Of a stretch of DNA of 64,000 bases, positions 53,749-64,000 are shown one piece after another; the first letter of the stretch is position 1, and each line of letters opens with the position of its first letter. The DNA is from Lepiota brunneoincarnata. Its lineage: Eukaryota; Basidiomycota; Agaricomycetes; Agaricales; Agaricaceae. The stretch is taken from positions 1,054,001 to 1,118,000 of the forward strand of contig JAEBUN010000010.1 in NCBI GenBank assembly GCA_023014365.1, read 5' to 3'. A model generated the notes under the pieces. That model had not been told where the DNA came from and did no database searches. It worked only from the letters and a program-made list of their open reading frames with translations. Made by a program: the position numbers and the translations under genes.

Positions 53749-55561
53749 TTACTCACATTGTAGGCTCCGTTTCGTGCCGAGTCCAGTCCCGCAGATTTCA
53801 TAAGCGAACATTTCTCCGTCGTGATGTTTCCGCTTCTTCTTCATAGGGGACTGTGAACTCCAGCCAAATTGACTGTTGAGTTCTGGTATGCCAAGGTCGA
53901 GCAGGGTATTGACACTTTTGGGTGTGGCCACTGATTCCGGTGCGTTGTCCCCTGTATGGGCATCGGTGAGCGACGAGTGATGATCGATAATGTAAGCGTG
54001 GGCGGAATGGGGTGACTGCCGTATGGAGAACCAAATACATTCCCAATTCGGGCTTCCTTCAGGAATCTCAGGAAGTGGTCGGTTGAATAGAGGATCAGAA
54101 TGTAAGGTTGCGTCGGTCGGAAAAGAATAATTCTCGTTGGCTATTGGGGATCCTGCCCGACGCAGAATCTTCTCCGCACACTCATAATCAACTTCGACAC
54201 CCGACCTCACTTTCATTGTTTTCCAAAAGGTGGTTGTATCCCAAGCTTGAGTGGAAGCCTTAGGGCGATCATCTTGAACTTGGAGATCGATGATCGACCG
54301 CCGTATTGCCTCACAAGTAGGGCGTTCTTGGGGCTCGTACCGCCAGCAGCTCATCATTATCTTCCACATGCCATCATCAATTAGTACGTCGCAACCACTC
54401 CCTGGCGTTGGACGAGTGGGAACCCCCTCCCTCATGAAGAGAATAGCCATGACCTTATTGTCACTGTATTGGTAAAAAGGGTTCCTTCCGGTCAGGACCT
54501 TTGGTTTTGTTAGCTGGTAGGGGTATCTACAGACATTTGTAGTACGTACCTCATAACATAGGCAGCCGAACGACCAGATGTCACTCTCTCGTGTCGGACG
54601 CATGAAGTCGGAATCATCCACGAACAGCTCGGGTGCTTTCCAGCGTGTAGTTCCGTTGGATAATGGGGTTGTAGGAAGCCAATCCGCTGTTTATTGCTAT
54701 GTATGACAGCCCAAAGTCAGCGATCAATGCCCTTCCATCGTCCGAAACGAGGATGTTTTGCTATCAAGATCCGTGATTTAATCATTCAAGGGTTAGCGGA
54801 ATTGGACATACTCCTTTAAGGTCGCCATGAACGATGCCTGATTGGTGTAGATACGTCAAACCTCCAATGGCATCAAGGAGCTGAGAGGCAATAAATCCTC
54901 AGGTATCTCGAGCGATGAAGGACTACTTTCTCACAAGGGGTATGCGACAGGTTTGCGGGTGCTCTTTCAGGAATTTACGAAGATCCCCATTCTTCATCCA
55001 TGGAGAAACTAGGCAGAGTCGCTCGCCAAGGAGGTAGACTCCGTAAAACGGGAGTATGTTCTGATGGGAGAGGTGGGCCCAGAGTACGAGCTCTCTTACA
55101 TGTTTCTGGAAGTCCATGAGTTCATCGGAATCGAGTGGAAAAAGAAGGAAGAAAGAAAGAAAGAAAGAAAGAAAAAAAAAAAAAGCGCGGTTCTTACCCT
55201 CAAAATCTGGTCCCTAACACACGGAAGACCTTGAGACAGATTGATTGTCCTTCATGCTTCCCCTTGTAGACATCAGCGAAACCCCCTCCCTCGATTGGTA
55301 GAGGGTCATGTTCAATCCCTTTGAGCGTGTAACATCGCGGATAGACTTGGGCTGACTTCGCAAGCTTACAGAGCGAAGACAATATATACTTGCCTTCGTC
55401 GCTTGCGAGGATATCGGCCTCGTGAAGGACCTTGGATTATGCAAGAGTAAGTGGGTCGAAAGTCTCGCACTGACTGAATCTACCGTGTCGAAACAATCGA
55501 CCATATGCTGGGCGTCGTCGCCCCCGAGGTCATTGAACAAGGCTCTCCGTCTGCGGTTCAT
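53749..55561 (-). pseudogene. TKL-type protein kinase with C2H2-like tail, probably damaged
   Basis: Tyrosine-kinase-like Ser/Thr kinase of the expanded Agaricomycete type. Motifs: GGGFADVYKG loop, ICLKVF lysine, LSHQNILPFYGVY, TYLHQSGIVHGDLKG, NILVSDDG, IADFGLS, TRWKAPELF, ESDIWSFGCLCYEVLTGRNPF and CWRYEPQERPTC. The frame appears broken twice: around 55217-55222 (ACACAC on plus, between KVFRV and RDQILR) and around 54681-54695 (between DFGLSYIAIN and DWLPTT). No intron of normal size explains either. After the kinase comes about 150 residues ending MKKKRKHHDGEMFAYEICGT, which resembles the zinc-finger entry of the last gene in the window but lacks its first cysteine. Start set at MNRRRRALFNDLGG, with a 54-nt intron before VLHEADILAS. 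Confidence 0.7.
55141..55184. repeat. GAAA microsatellite running into poly-A
   Basis: About seven GAAA/GAAG units continue into a run of A residues. It lies in an intron of the kinase gene, where on the coding strand it forms a pyrimidine tract. Confidence 0.85.
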
Positions 55562-55691
55562 TATTACACTCGAAACCAACGATCGAAGTTGGTTTGGAAG
55601 AGCCTGATGGGAGCATTGGTGCAAAGGTAGGACCGTGAGACTTGTAAATCACTGGATATATATTCAAAGTCCGCTGCTAAATAACTAGCTA

Positions 55692-57009
55692 TCAATGGTA
55701 CTTGCTGATAGCAGCAAGATACGTCTTGCCAGATTCGCTGCGGTGAGAGTGAGCGGCTTCAATTACTTTCCCCCACTGTCCACCCACCTGAAGATGCCGT
55801 TACGCATCATCGGCCAGACATTGCCAAGTCCTTCCCCGTTGCTGAACGCGTAGGCATATACCCTACTATCTCTCTCAAAGTAATCTACAGCTTGATGAAT
55901 AAAAGTATTGATTTCGCCCTGATCGGTGCACGGTTGGAAGGTGTTGTGGTCTGATCAAGGGTCAGTTAAACGGGATGGCACTGAGGATTTAAATTGGGCG
56001 AACCATTGACACAAGCAAACTCGGTGACCCATATGGGCTTGCCATAGACGGTCCAGTAATGGTCCTGTGGGACAGCTCAGCGTTATTCGCCGTTCAAATA
56101 GTTAATAACTCACGATGTCTTTTTTCACTCCAGCAATATTGTTCTTGTTTACGTGGATGGCCGTGAAATCCCAAGAAGTCGATATTTTCTTTGCAAACTC
56201 CTTCAACCACGTTTCATCCGCCTGCTCTGTTACCGACCTAAGTATCCCCAAAAAGACAGATGAATATATAACGTACTGCACATAGCCGGACTCCCAACCT
56301 TTGTTCCTTTCTTCTTGAGCGGGGCAACAAGCGCTTCCCACTCCTTCACGCCCTGCTTAATACCCATTCCACTCGACCCACTTCCGCTCTTGCAATCTGG
56401 CTCCTCGTAGCCCAACACATACTTTGGGTGTGAAGAGGATGTCGAAGCAAAGGTCAGCCGTTGAAACTGTGCAAGCCGCTGCGCATCCTGCGCATCTACC
56501 TTCCCGGATCCCCAGAGCATGGGTACTGCAACGGGTTTGCCTGGTTTGGACGGTTTGGCCGACCAGTCGTACCACCACCCAATGTGGTCCCGCAGTAGGT
56601 TGTAGGCATCTCCACCGGCTACACCCGCTTTGATGCCATTGGGTGTAAATGGGGACGATAAGGAGGGCGACAGAGAAATCAGATCAAGGTCAGGTATGGG
56701 TACAGGATGAGGTTGTATCGTTGGACCTGTGGATGTGGGCAGGTGGTGTATGGACGAAGTTGGCATATAGGGATGGGTGTTGTCTGTTGGTTGAACCTCT
56801 GAGGTGGGATACGTCGCGTTCATAACATACAGGACATCCGTTCTCGCTGAATCTTTAGAGGATGGCAAACGAGATGCGCACTGTCCCCGTTTGCGGTTAT
56901 GGTGCGCAGCACGGAACGTGGGACGGGGGTATCTGGCAGTGGCGGCAACTGCTGAGCCCGCCGTAGAAATAAGCAGGAAGAGGGCAAGTGCAGTTCTCAA
57001 ATGAGTCAT
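55692..57009 (-). CDS. Secreted glycoside hydrolase family 128 (probable endo-beta-1,3-glucanase)
   Basis: Begins with a signal peptide (MTHLRTALALFLLISTAGSAVA), then a Ser/Pro/Thr-rich linker of about 100 residues, then an Asl1-type (Glyco_hydro_cc) barrel. Barrel motifs: GIKAGVAGGDAYNLL, IGWWYDWSA, PMLWGSG, YVLGYEEPD carrying the acid/base glutamate, FTAIHVNKNN, KPIWVTEFACVN carrying the nucleophile glutamate, and YAYAFSNGEGLG before a C-terminus of SESGKTYLAAISKYH. GH128 enzymes hydrolyse beta-1,3-glucan and in fungi are thought to remodel the cell wall. Exon 1 is about 56,278-57,009 and about five short exons follow. Both catalytic acids are present, so an active enzyme is expected. Confidence 0.9.
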
Positions 57010-57398
57010 CCGGAGAGGAAGAAGAAAAGAGCGTGCGGCATCTGGGATGACCGGGGCTCCTTATAATGAGGTGCAATGCACAGCACCCAGAAGCTGAGAA
57101 CTGATGCTCGCGTTACATGGAAAAAAAAAGAGCTTCCAAAGCTTGATCGACGTCCAAAGATCCGCATCCAGTTACATTCGATATACTCCAATGGGCGGTC
57201 AAACGCGAGCAAAACGAGGTCCTTGCTGGGGAAATGATCCACACACAGCGCCGTGCTAACACGTGTCCCATTGCGTAGATCACCATACAGCAACTAGCTC
57301 CTCGGACGTCGGTTGTCCAGCAACGACAGACAGCCAGGAAGCATTTCAGTCCCCAGTTGGCTGATGTGAACTGACAGTGGCAACTCTTGTTGGCAGAT
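57010..57398. other. Spacer upstream of the GH128 gene
   Basis: This 389 bp contains the promoter of the GH128 gene and the 3' end of the YEATS gene. Nothing else stands out. Confidence 0.4.
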
Positions 57399-60300
57399 TC
57401 AAGAGTGCTCCTTCTCGATTGCGGTGGCATCGTTCGGGGAATTTCCTTCAGAACCGGTGTGCAGCCTCGGCCAAGGTGTGAAGGGAGTGCCTAGGCCGGA
57501 CAAACAAAGCAAGATTGCCTTGTCCGTCTCGGTTTCCTTTCCGTGGCTTCGTATTCCGGTAAGAATATGGGCGGGGGTAAGGAGGGTACTATTCGTGTCG
57601 TCTTTCCTCGCCTCTTCAGGTGGTTTGCGAGAAGATGATGGGGTGCCGGCGAAGGTCTTCTGCTGCATTGCCACATTCAGTCCCGACGAAACAACCTTCC
57701 TAATGAACGGACCCAAACATATCGTCAACAACCCATATGGAGCCAGAGTTGCCTCGATTTCATCAGGTGTATGGCCAAGGTGGTCCAAAGGATAGGGCGA
57801 AACGAGGCTCGTGCCTTTCTCGAAAGACGGGAGTCTCAGCTGATGAACCAAGTGACGAATCGCCATTGTAACGTGTGGATCTGCGAGGGAGAGAATGTTT
57901 TTGGCATCCAGATGGTCAGAACCCGTGATAGGATTCCGGAATAGGCCCCGAACTCCGGAGGTGGATGAAATATTTCCTACATCAACTGGCGGTAGCCGAA
58001 GCATATACTGCTGCTTAGGTATGATTTGGCAGTTGGCGTCCATGACCGCGTTCCTAGCAAATTCTGCAGGGCCCTTCTCAAACTCACTCTCACCGTGGAC
58101 ATTCCGAGTAAACAGGTGGGAGGCGAGGGGCAAACCACACACGCCGCACCAATGGGAGTGTGGATTTCCGTGACGTGCGAACCCCGGTTCAGCTTTCTCC
58201 GAGCTTGGTGTTGGCTTGACTGGGTCCCCTGGACGGAGAAGATGACCCTCTGCACGTAACCATGCGTATATAACAGCACTGGTTAATGTAGGAAGACTGG
58301 GAACTTGTTGCTGGGCAACCTCGTTGTACGCGTCGCGAAGTGCACGAACGCGGCCCCACTAGAAGGCCGCATGAGATCGCAGTCAATGTTGAAGTGGTTT
58401 GTGCCTACCTCTATGGCTTTGCGCCTTCCCTCGACCAGCGTTGTGAATTGTGCCTCGTCGGAAACTAATCGGTACGAAACAGCTTTCAATCCTCTCTTCC
58501 GTCTCAGGTCTACTAGATGTTTCAGATATTAATCCCGTGCCTCACAGATTATGATACCTTTCAGCGTTAGTGGGAACCGAGGCAACAGGGTGTTTAATAG
58601 TGCCTCGCATCCTATATCACCGATTTTAGCGCGAAGACTTTAGAGAGTTCACAGCACAAACTAACCAGAATAAGACGTATTGATAACTGGGCGGTCGAGT
58701 TCATACGTTGAGTTTTGTTGACCAGGATCCGGTTCATCGGCAAGCTCCCAAAGTATCTTATAATTAATCGTGGCGCGCTCGGAGCTGACCGGTCTAATTA
58801 TCGTGTTCCTATCAAGTTCAATATCACAAATCTGCTCATCTCCGATTACTGCAGTTGGACACCTCAGAGGATCCAGCTATGTCAAAATTTTGTGTTAGAG
58901 AGCGGGACTCGCTGGGACAAGGTCAATGCACTTACGTCCACCCAATGCTCTAGAGAAAAGGCTTGGCCTTCTCCGCTGCAGGGACCTTTTCCTTCTATTT
59001 CGTTAAATACCAGTTCAATTCCCGCAAGAAACGGCTGGGAGGCCATCCCTACAATGGCATATGGCGGTTCAACTGCCTCGGGATGGTGGCATTGGACGGC
59101 TTCGGAGGCTGACAATGGAAAAACCCTCATGCTTCTAAGAACAGCCGCGATGTTGTGAGCCTAGATCCCGGTCAATCTCGTACAGATAAAGAGCGAAAGC
59201 ACTTACGTATGAAGGAGCATCGACCGTTAACATCCATTTGTGAGTGAATTGCGTCTTCCTCCCATCTCTACCTGAAGGCGATGAAAAAACTCATGGGTTG
59301 GTACCTTGAAAGTCGACGCATGACGCACCCGTATCTACCCACAAACTACGGTCCGTGATGATTATGCGAGTAGAGAAATGAAACCTGGTTGCCACAGCAC
59401 CCAATGGCATAGGTGTCTTGACGGTAGACCGTGGGGTGTACCCTTCTGATTCATGACGCTCCAAGCCCGAAGCCATATTTCCATCAACTGCACGTATATC
59501 AACAAAGCCTCCATCGTGCTCAATTTGGGGCGCAGAGCCACGCTGGGCAAAACGGACACGCCAGCCCTTGGGTCGGGCAGATGCAAAAGAGTCGTGCCCG
59601 TGTAGACTATCGATGTCAAGGAATTTATCTTGGAAATATACCCGGATACCTCTGCGTATCGGCTCTTTGCCCAGAAAAGGTGCTAGTGCAGGTGTATCTT
59701 CGTGAAGCCCAAGCGTTTTCGTAAGATGGTTACCGGATTCAGTTCCGTCTGCCCTACTGCCCTCAGCGGAGGACTGGGCCCGGCCGCTAACATTAATGGC
59801 GTGAGACGGCTCTACTGCCCTGCGGAAAATTGTTCGTAGACCAGGCAAGATCCCTGTAGAGCCAACCCCGACCTCTATTCCAGTCTCGACAGTCGATAGA
59901 AGTATCAGCGACCGCACAAGCTTGGACACATTCCTCGTGCGTGCCCCATTCCAGGAGGTGAGATATCCGAGCGTGGTTCAATAGCCCCTGCAGTGCAGTA
60001 AAGGTAGTTCTAGAGCACACCGGACACTTTAGGATGTAGAACTCAGACTGGGTGTCCTCGTTGCGACCCGAATCGACCAAACTGGATGAACGTATATATA
60101 GAAATGCCGCTTTCGAGTTACGCGGAAGTTGTGCCTTCGGTTTCGGTGCAGCGCGAGCAGTTCGCAGGGCCTCCATTAAACGGAGATTGGGAGGGACAGA
60201 CTCTGCCTTTTCAAGCAATACATCGGATGGCTTCTCGGCGACCTTCAGTGCATCAAAAGCGGCGTATTTAAAAGACTCATGAGCAGCTGAGCGGGTTGAA

Positions 60301-60562
60301 GCATCTAGGCAATTTACGTGAACGTGTGCTTCAAGTGAAAGAGGGCACGTAGCTAACTATGTTGGAGAGATTCCTTTAGGAGCGCTGCCCAAGCAATTCT
60401 CGCCTCCAGAGTTTCCGTAATTCTTTCTCGTAAACCAATTTCGAGATCAATCTCAGAAGCCACTGCTCGAGATATGGCCGCGTGATATCGTCGAAGTTGT
60501 TGATTCTCATCTTGAACCATGGTAAGTGTCCCGGGGGAGAGATTTGTTGGGTGTTGGAACAT
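57399..60562 (-). CDS. YEATS-domain protein with AHC1-type C2H2 zinc finger (chromatin factor)
   Basis: Likely nuclear acyl-lysine reader of a histone-acetyltransferase complex, analogous to YEATS2. It starts MFQHPTNLSPG (exon 1 60358-60562), joined to NASTRSAAHESFKYAAFDALK. A zinc finger follows (LKCPVCSRTTFTALQGLLNHARISHLLEWGTHEECVQAC, in parts), matching the AHC1 pattern, then GILPGLRTIFRRAV. The YEATS fold begins RIIITDRSLWV, continues THKWMLTVDAPSY and SMRVFPLSASEAVQ, and ends near PFLAGIELVFNEIEG. The C-terminal exon (57399 to about 58360) has a CGVCGLPLASH pair and a helical domain rich in basic residues. Between CAVADTSID and VETGIEVG the frame shifts by one near 59885-59895, with no normal intron available. 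Introns within the YEATS half were only partly placed. Confidence 0.78.
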
Positions 60563-61163
60563 TTGGCAATTTTTAGCGATCCGTGCGATATTTGTGACGT
60601 GGATGTGTGACTATCGTACTACTTTCGGTAACTATATTCCTGATCTGTACATTACTTAAATGAAAATGAAGGAGGTATCTTGCAGAAGGTACTTGGGATA
60701 AAGCTATGGTCCTGCTAGAAGTAAATAAGCATTCCTTATTTCAAGACCACTAGTGGAAAGGGGTCTGGATTACTTATACCTTCCAAACCACCTCCATATC
60801 CAATCGATTTGTGAGAACTGAAGGCACCTTGTAAGTAAGAAAGGAATATATAGCGAACTTCAACATCGGACAGGGAGGGGGAGTTGCTATATGGGAGCAC
60901 AGAGGGCCGCTACATCGACATAGAGAAGTTGGTTATACGCATCCGCCCTTTCGACAAACAGGTTCGTGATGCTGGACCCGACCCCAAGTCAATGCAAATC
61001 AATACTAGGTCAATATCGTCAGGATAAAGGTGAGAAGAAAAGTGCTACAAATCTACGAATACAAGAATATAACGAGGCGAGGCTACAATTATACAGAAAG
61101 GTAAAAATGAATGGTATCGTGGAGGATCTAAGTGATAGTTAAGACAAAAGGAACGAATTGGAG
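60563..61163. other. Intergenic spacer
   Basis: Sixty AT-rich tens of bases (601 bp) between the YEATS gene start and the 3' end of a C2H2 gene, both on the minus strand. No gene or repeat was recognised. Confidence 0.45.
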
Positions 61164-62099
61164 CTAGTTCTGACTCTTATGGACTGTTGTCAAGTGCCGA
61201 AGACAAGTATGTCTTGTAGTAAATGCTCTCTTGCATATATGACATGTGTGTGGTTTAATGCCGAGGTGTGCATTCATGTGGTCTAGTGGGGAAACAAAAG
61301 CAGGACTGAGCACTCGGCATGCACCTCGATCGAAGCGCGAACTTACTTATGTAGTTGTGTTTGGCAGTCACTCCTTGCCCACATAGGTGACAATGATATT
61401 TGGCTTGCCCCTTCCTCCTGGCTTCTGCTGCGCGTTGGTTTGCCGGCGTGGCTACCTGTCTAGCCGGGTAAGAGGTGGTGGGATCAAAGGACCCCGGAGC
61501 ATAGAATTCACTGGAATCCTCAGGGAGTGCCAGTCCCTCAGATCCAAAGTCAATAGGGTCATTGTCGAGTTGGCTGCAGCGAACAGCCATCGCATAATGA
61601 GGACATTGACCAGAGCTTCCAATGTTGATGCTCGTCTGTGCACCGTGAGTGAAAGAGTCTCCCCCGCCGTCTGAAACGAAACAGCTGGTATCATCTGGGG
61701 GCGTCGTGGGAAGGTCCGAAGGTGGGATTTCATAAGGCGAATCCTGTACACATCGTCGGTGTGGGTGATAGCCTGGCCGAGCACACCACTAGACCCAAAC
61801 CTGAAGAAGATGTGGCAGACGGTAGGTCGACCCTGTACTCTTGGGTAGACCTCGGCGGTGTCTGAGAAACATCCACCTGATACCGCCATAGAGCCCGGCT
61901 CCTGTGGCAAGAAAGGTGAAAGGAGGCCCGACCGCCAACTGGACGAGGTTGGGGAACTGGTCTGGTAGTATTCTGTCATGGGTGGATACTGTGGACGGGA
62001 GCTTATGCCAACGTCCAAGTTCCTGACACAGGACGGGGAAATAAACACGGGGGCCATGTGCAAGTCGGAATTTCTGAGGGAATCTGATGAATTAGCCAT
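61164..62099 (-). CDS. C2H2 zinc-finger protein, putative transcription factor
   Basis: Starts MANSSDSLRNSDLHMAPVF and ends TTVHKSQN before a TAG at 61164-61166. A Ser/Pro/Tyr-rich N-terminal half leads, after at least one intron whose acceptor TTTCAG lies near 61673, to HGAQTSINIGSSGQCPHYAM and then two C-terminal fingers. Finger 1 starts KYHCHLCGQGVTAKHNY and continues after an intron (about 61270-61340) as NHMNAHLG. Finger 2 is HTCHICKRAFTTRHTCLRHLTTVH with both Cys and both His. Paired terminal fingers after a long disordered region are typical of basidiomycete regulators. The first intron donor (about 61,790-61,850) is not settled. A similar gene lies at the window end. Confidence 0.72.
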
Positions 62100-63381
62100 T
62101 TCCAAGTAAAGTGCCGAGTCGCTGGTGAATATATATCGATGAGTGAGACAATCAGCTTCCGAAAAGAAACCAACCAACCTCGGATCGAAGTGCATCAATT
62201 AAAGGAAGAGGATCGTTGCAGCGGAAGAATGGGGGTTCATGTCCTTCACCATAGTCCTTTATACTCGAGGAATATAGCTGTTGAGATCCTTAGTTTTTGA
62301 TTCAGGAATATATGAGGCTGTTCGGAAACCTCGCATATGGAACGTCCAAGGGGCACGTTGCAAGCCAGATGAATCGACGTGGGGTCACTGACGAAGACCT
62401 TCATCATCCGTGCGCGTGTATCAGTAAACAGACCCGTGGGAGGCAGTGTTCACGCAAGGGGTCGTATGTGTTTTGGAAAGCTGGGTGTAGCGGAAAGGCG
62501 CCGGAACGTACGCCTCGCGCAGGCCACGATATGGAGATGCAGTTCGAGACCAGCCCGAAATTTACCAGAACCAAGCAGATGAAGACTCGGGAACGAAAAA
62601 CAGACTTAGAGTACCACGGGAGTTAAATAGGCGCAGGACCCGAGAGAACATACTCGACAGCTCGCGGAAGGAAGAATATTACACGAGGCATACACCTTTA
62701 GCAGATGATGGTGACTCAAGTGCAAGTTGAGCGCGCAGGATGTGTCACACACAGCGCCTATCAGATCCTCAACCTCAATGAAGGTCTCTTTGCCTGCTGG
62801 GAAGCAGTGAAATACATGCCAAGTCCAACTCTTTGTAGATCAGCGCGCGGGGTGGGGCACTGAGGATATTATTTCTAGACGGCTGAGGGAGATACTTAAA
62901 GTACTCCGGTGCAGAAGCTATGTCACACGTGTTTGCGGCGAGGAAACTTGGAAAATCGTAAATAGCATCGGGGTCTCTGAAGGCAAATGTAAAGAGTATT
63001 GCTGACGTCGATCGCGGACATATAAAGAGGACGTATGGCCACAGAGAAGCCAAGTCAGTTGCAGCCGAAAGGGACAAATACAGCAAAGAATTCGCACTTT
63101 CGCTGGAGATTTAACAGCTTTTTCATGGACTCTGAGGCATCAGCCCCATCAACGAGTTCCAGGCTCGTTGTAATGGAATGTAAGAAATAAAAAAGCTTCT
63201 ATCTATGTGTGCCATGCAAATAACTGGATTTTGAAGATGAAAGAGAGCTCTGGAGACAGCGGTGGATGGGATGAAAGGGTCGAAGATGGGTATAATAACT
63301 GACGGAAACAAATACCATGCGGTAGTCACGGAAGTTTATCCGCCCGTGATAATAAACAACGTATCGCTAAATACCTTGTTG
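62100..63381. other. Intergenic region between two C2H2 genes
   Basis: About 1.28 kb. A minus-strand stretch of 103 open codons at 62775-63086 (rich in Leu, Ser, Ala and Phe) has no recognisable motif, no clear start context and no homology I can name, so I leave it uncalled. The remainder shows no coding signal and no repeat. Confidence 0.4.
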
Positions 63382-64000
63382 TCAATTCCGACATCTCTGT
63401 TGATGCCTGTTCCGGACATGGGGTGTCCCAAAATCTCTTCTTGCAGGTGTCACAAGAATAATCCCGGATTCCCTTGTGAGCAGAAATGTGGTCTATATCA
63501 CAAGAAGTGCATGAGGCCATGTTTTACACGGGTCACGACACAAAGACCACGTACACTGAAGATTCTGCTTCGTCGTGAGCTCTGCGCAGCATATGTCGCA
63601 GGTAAATACTTTTCCATCGTGATTCTTTCTTTTCTTCATAGCGGCCTTCATCACAGCCTCGGAAGCAACCTGTGGTCGAATAACTTGGTTGGCATCCTCA
63701 TTTGGTGAGTGGGGCTGTGGGGAGAGTGGTGAGCTGTTGCTCTGATTGAAACCACCCATCATGCGCGTTCCTGGGCTGTGGGGATGACCATGGGCCCAGG
63801 AGAAATCAACATTCTGCGAGGGTCCCGCTGGAGTCAGGTCGGTGGGGTACCCGTTGGGAATCTGGGCCGAAAAATCTATCGAGGACGTAGTCGATCGTGT
63901 AACCCAGTCGCTTGGCCAAGTAGACTGAGTGTCGAATGGAGTATTAACTGGTAATTCGAGAAAACCGGCGTCGGGGTTTCTAGGTGTGGCCAAAGAATCC
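63382..64000 (-). CDS. C2H2/C2HC zinc-finger protein (5' end beyond the window)
   Basis: The minus-strand frame enters the window already open, so the start lies past 64000. A Pro/Ser-rich region (PSDWVTRSTTSSIDFSAQIP) precedes MKKRKNHDGKVFTCDICC and AELTTKQNLQ. After a roughly 65-nt intron (GTACGT donor, about 63488-63552) it continues YHISAHKGIRDYSCDTCKKRF. Directly read, the second finger then derails (WDTPCPEQ). If the plus-strand AAAA run at 63430-63433 had one base fewer, it would read GTPHVRNRHQQRC and end at 63382, completing a C2HC finger with correct spacing. I set the 3' end on that assumption; the literal frame stops at 63326. Confidence 0.65.

Noticed and set aside
55145..55184. 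GAAA/poly-A tract considered as a retroposon tail
   Set aside because: It lies inside a normal-looking kinase intron with no target-site duplication or element upstream; a microsatellite is the simpler reading.
62775..63086. 103-codon minus-strand frame between the C2H2 genes
   Set aside because: No recognisable domain, no matching splice partners and unremarkable composition; insufficient evidence for a gene.

Overview
The window comes from a filamentous basidiomycete, most likely an Agaricomycete. It is densely packed with genes split by many short (about 50-65 nt) introns, and it encodes fungus-specific products: an Erg24-type sterol C-14 reductase, a GH128 glucanase, an Sfk1-family membrane protein and an Hst-type sirtuin. 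A Ceratobasidium/Rhizoctonia-like origin is my inference from the style of the F-box, TKL-kinase and C2H2 genes; it is not proven by the sequence. I placed splice sites by hand, by matching reading frame and phase to family motifs.

Layout. 0-10.6 kb: the 3'-truncated end of a PMC1-like Ca2+ P-type ATPase gene, an intron-containing tRNA-Arg(CCG), trehalose-6-phosphate synthase and ribosomal protein P0, all on the minus strand. 11.4-19.3 kb: a large helical-repeat, PPR-like protein and a C3HC zinc-finger (NIPA/Rsm1-like) protein on plus, converging on a Dbp6/DDX51 DEAD-box helicase. 19.5-32.1 kb: a full-length ABCC transporter (minus) lies head-to-head with the first of two tandem IucA/IucC-type NIS siderophore synthetases (plus). 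This is the most interesting block. Both synthetases have seven exons with matching intron phases, and the region upstream of the second holds an ATCAGATAA site plus further GATA boxes, the type bound by fungal iron-responsive GATA repressors. I infer a small siderophore biosynthesis/export locus.

32.3-39.0 kb: a C2-domain ingression-like protein, an Sfk1/FRAG1/DRAM membrane protein, a DsbA/FrnE-like oxidoreductase and an F-box protein. 39.16-39.81 kb: a large fold-back element with Tc1/mariner-like ends flanked by TA. 41.8-53.4 kb: casein kinase I (with two apparent frameshifts), 6-phosphofructo-2-kinase/fructose-2,6-bisphosphatase, a small mitochondrial-type protein, an Hst3/4-like sirtuin, a low-complexity coiled-coil protein and Erg24. 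53.7-64 kb: a probably damaged TKL-type kinase with a degenerate C2H2-like tail, a secreted GH128 glycoside hydrolase, a YEATS protein with an AHC1-type zinc finger, and two C2H2 zinc-finger genes, the last running off the window.

Apart from the transporter/synthetase block and the divergent pairs sharing short promoters, neighbours look functionally unrelated, as is usual in fungi. Several otherwise well-conserved genes carry single-base frame breaks, often in homopolymers, so assembly error has to be weighed against real pseudogenisation.
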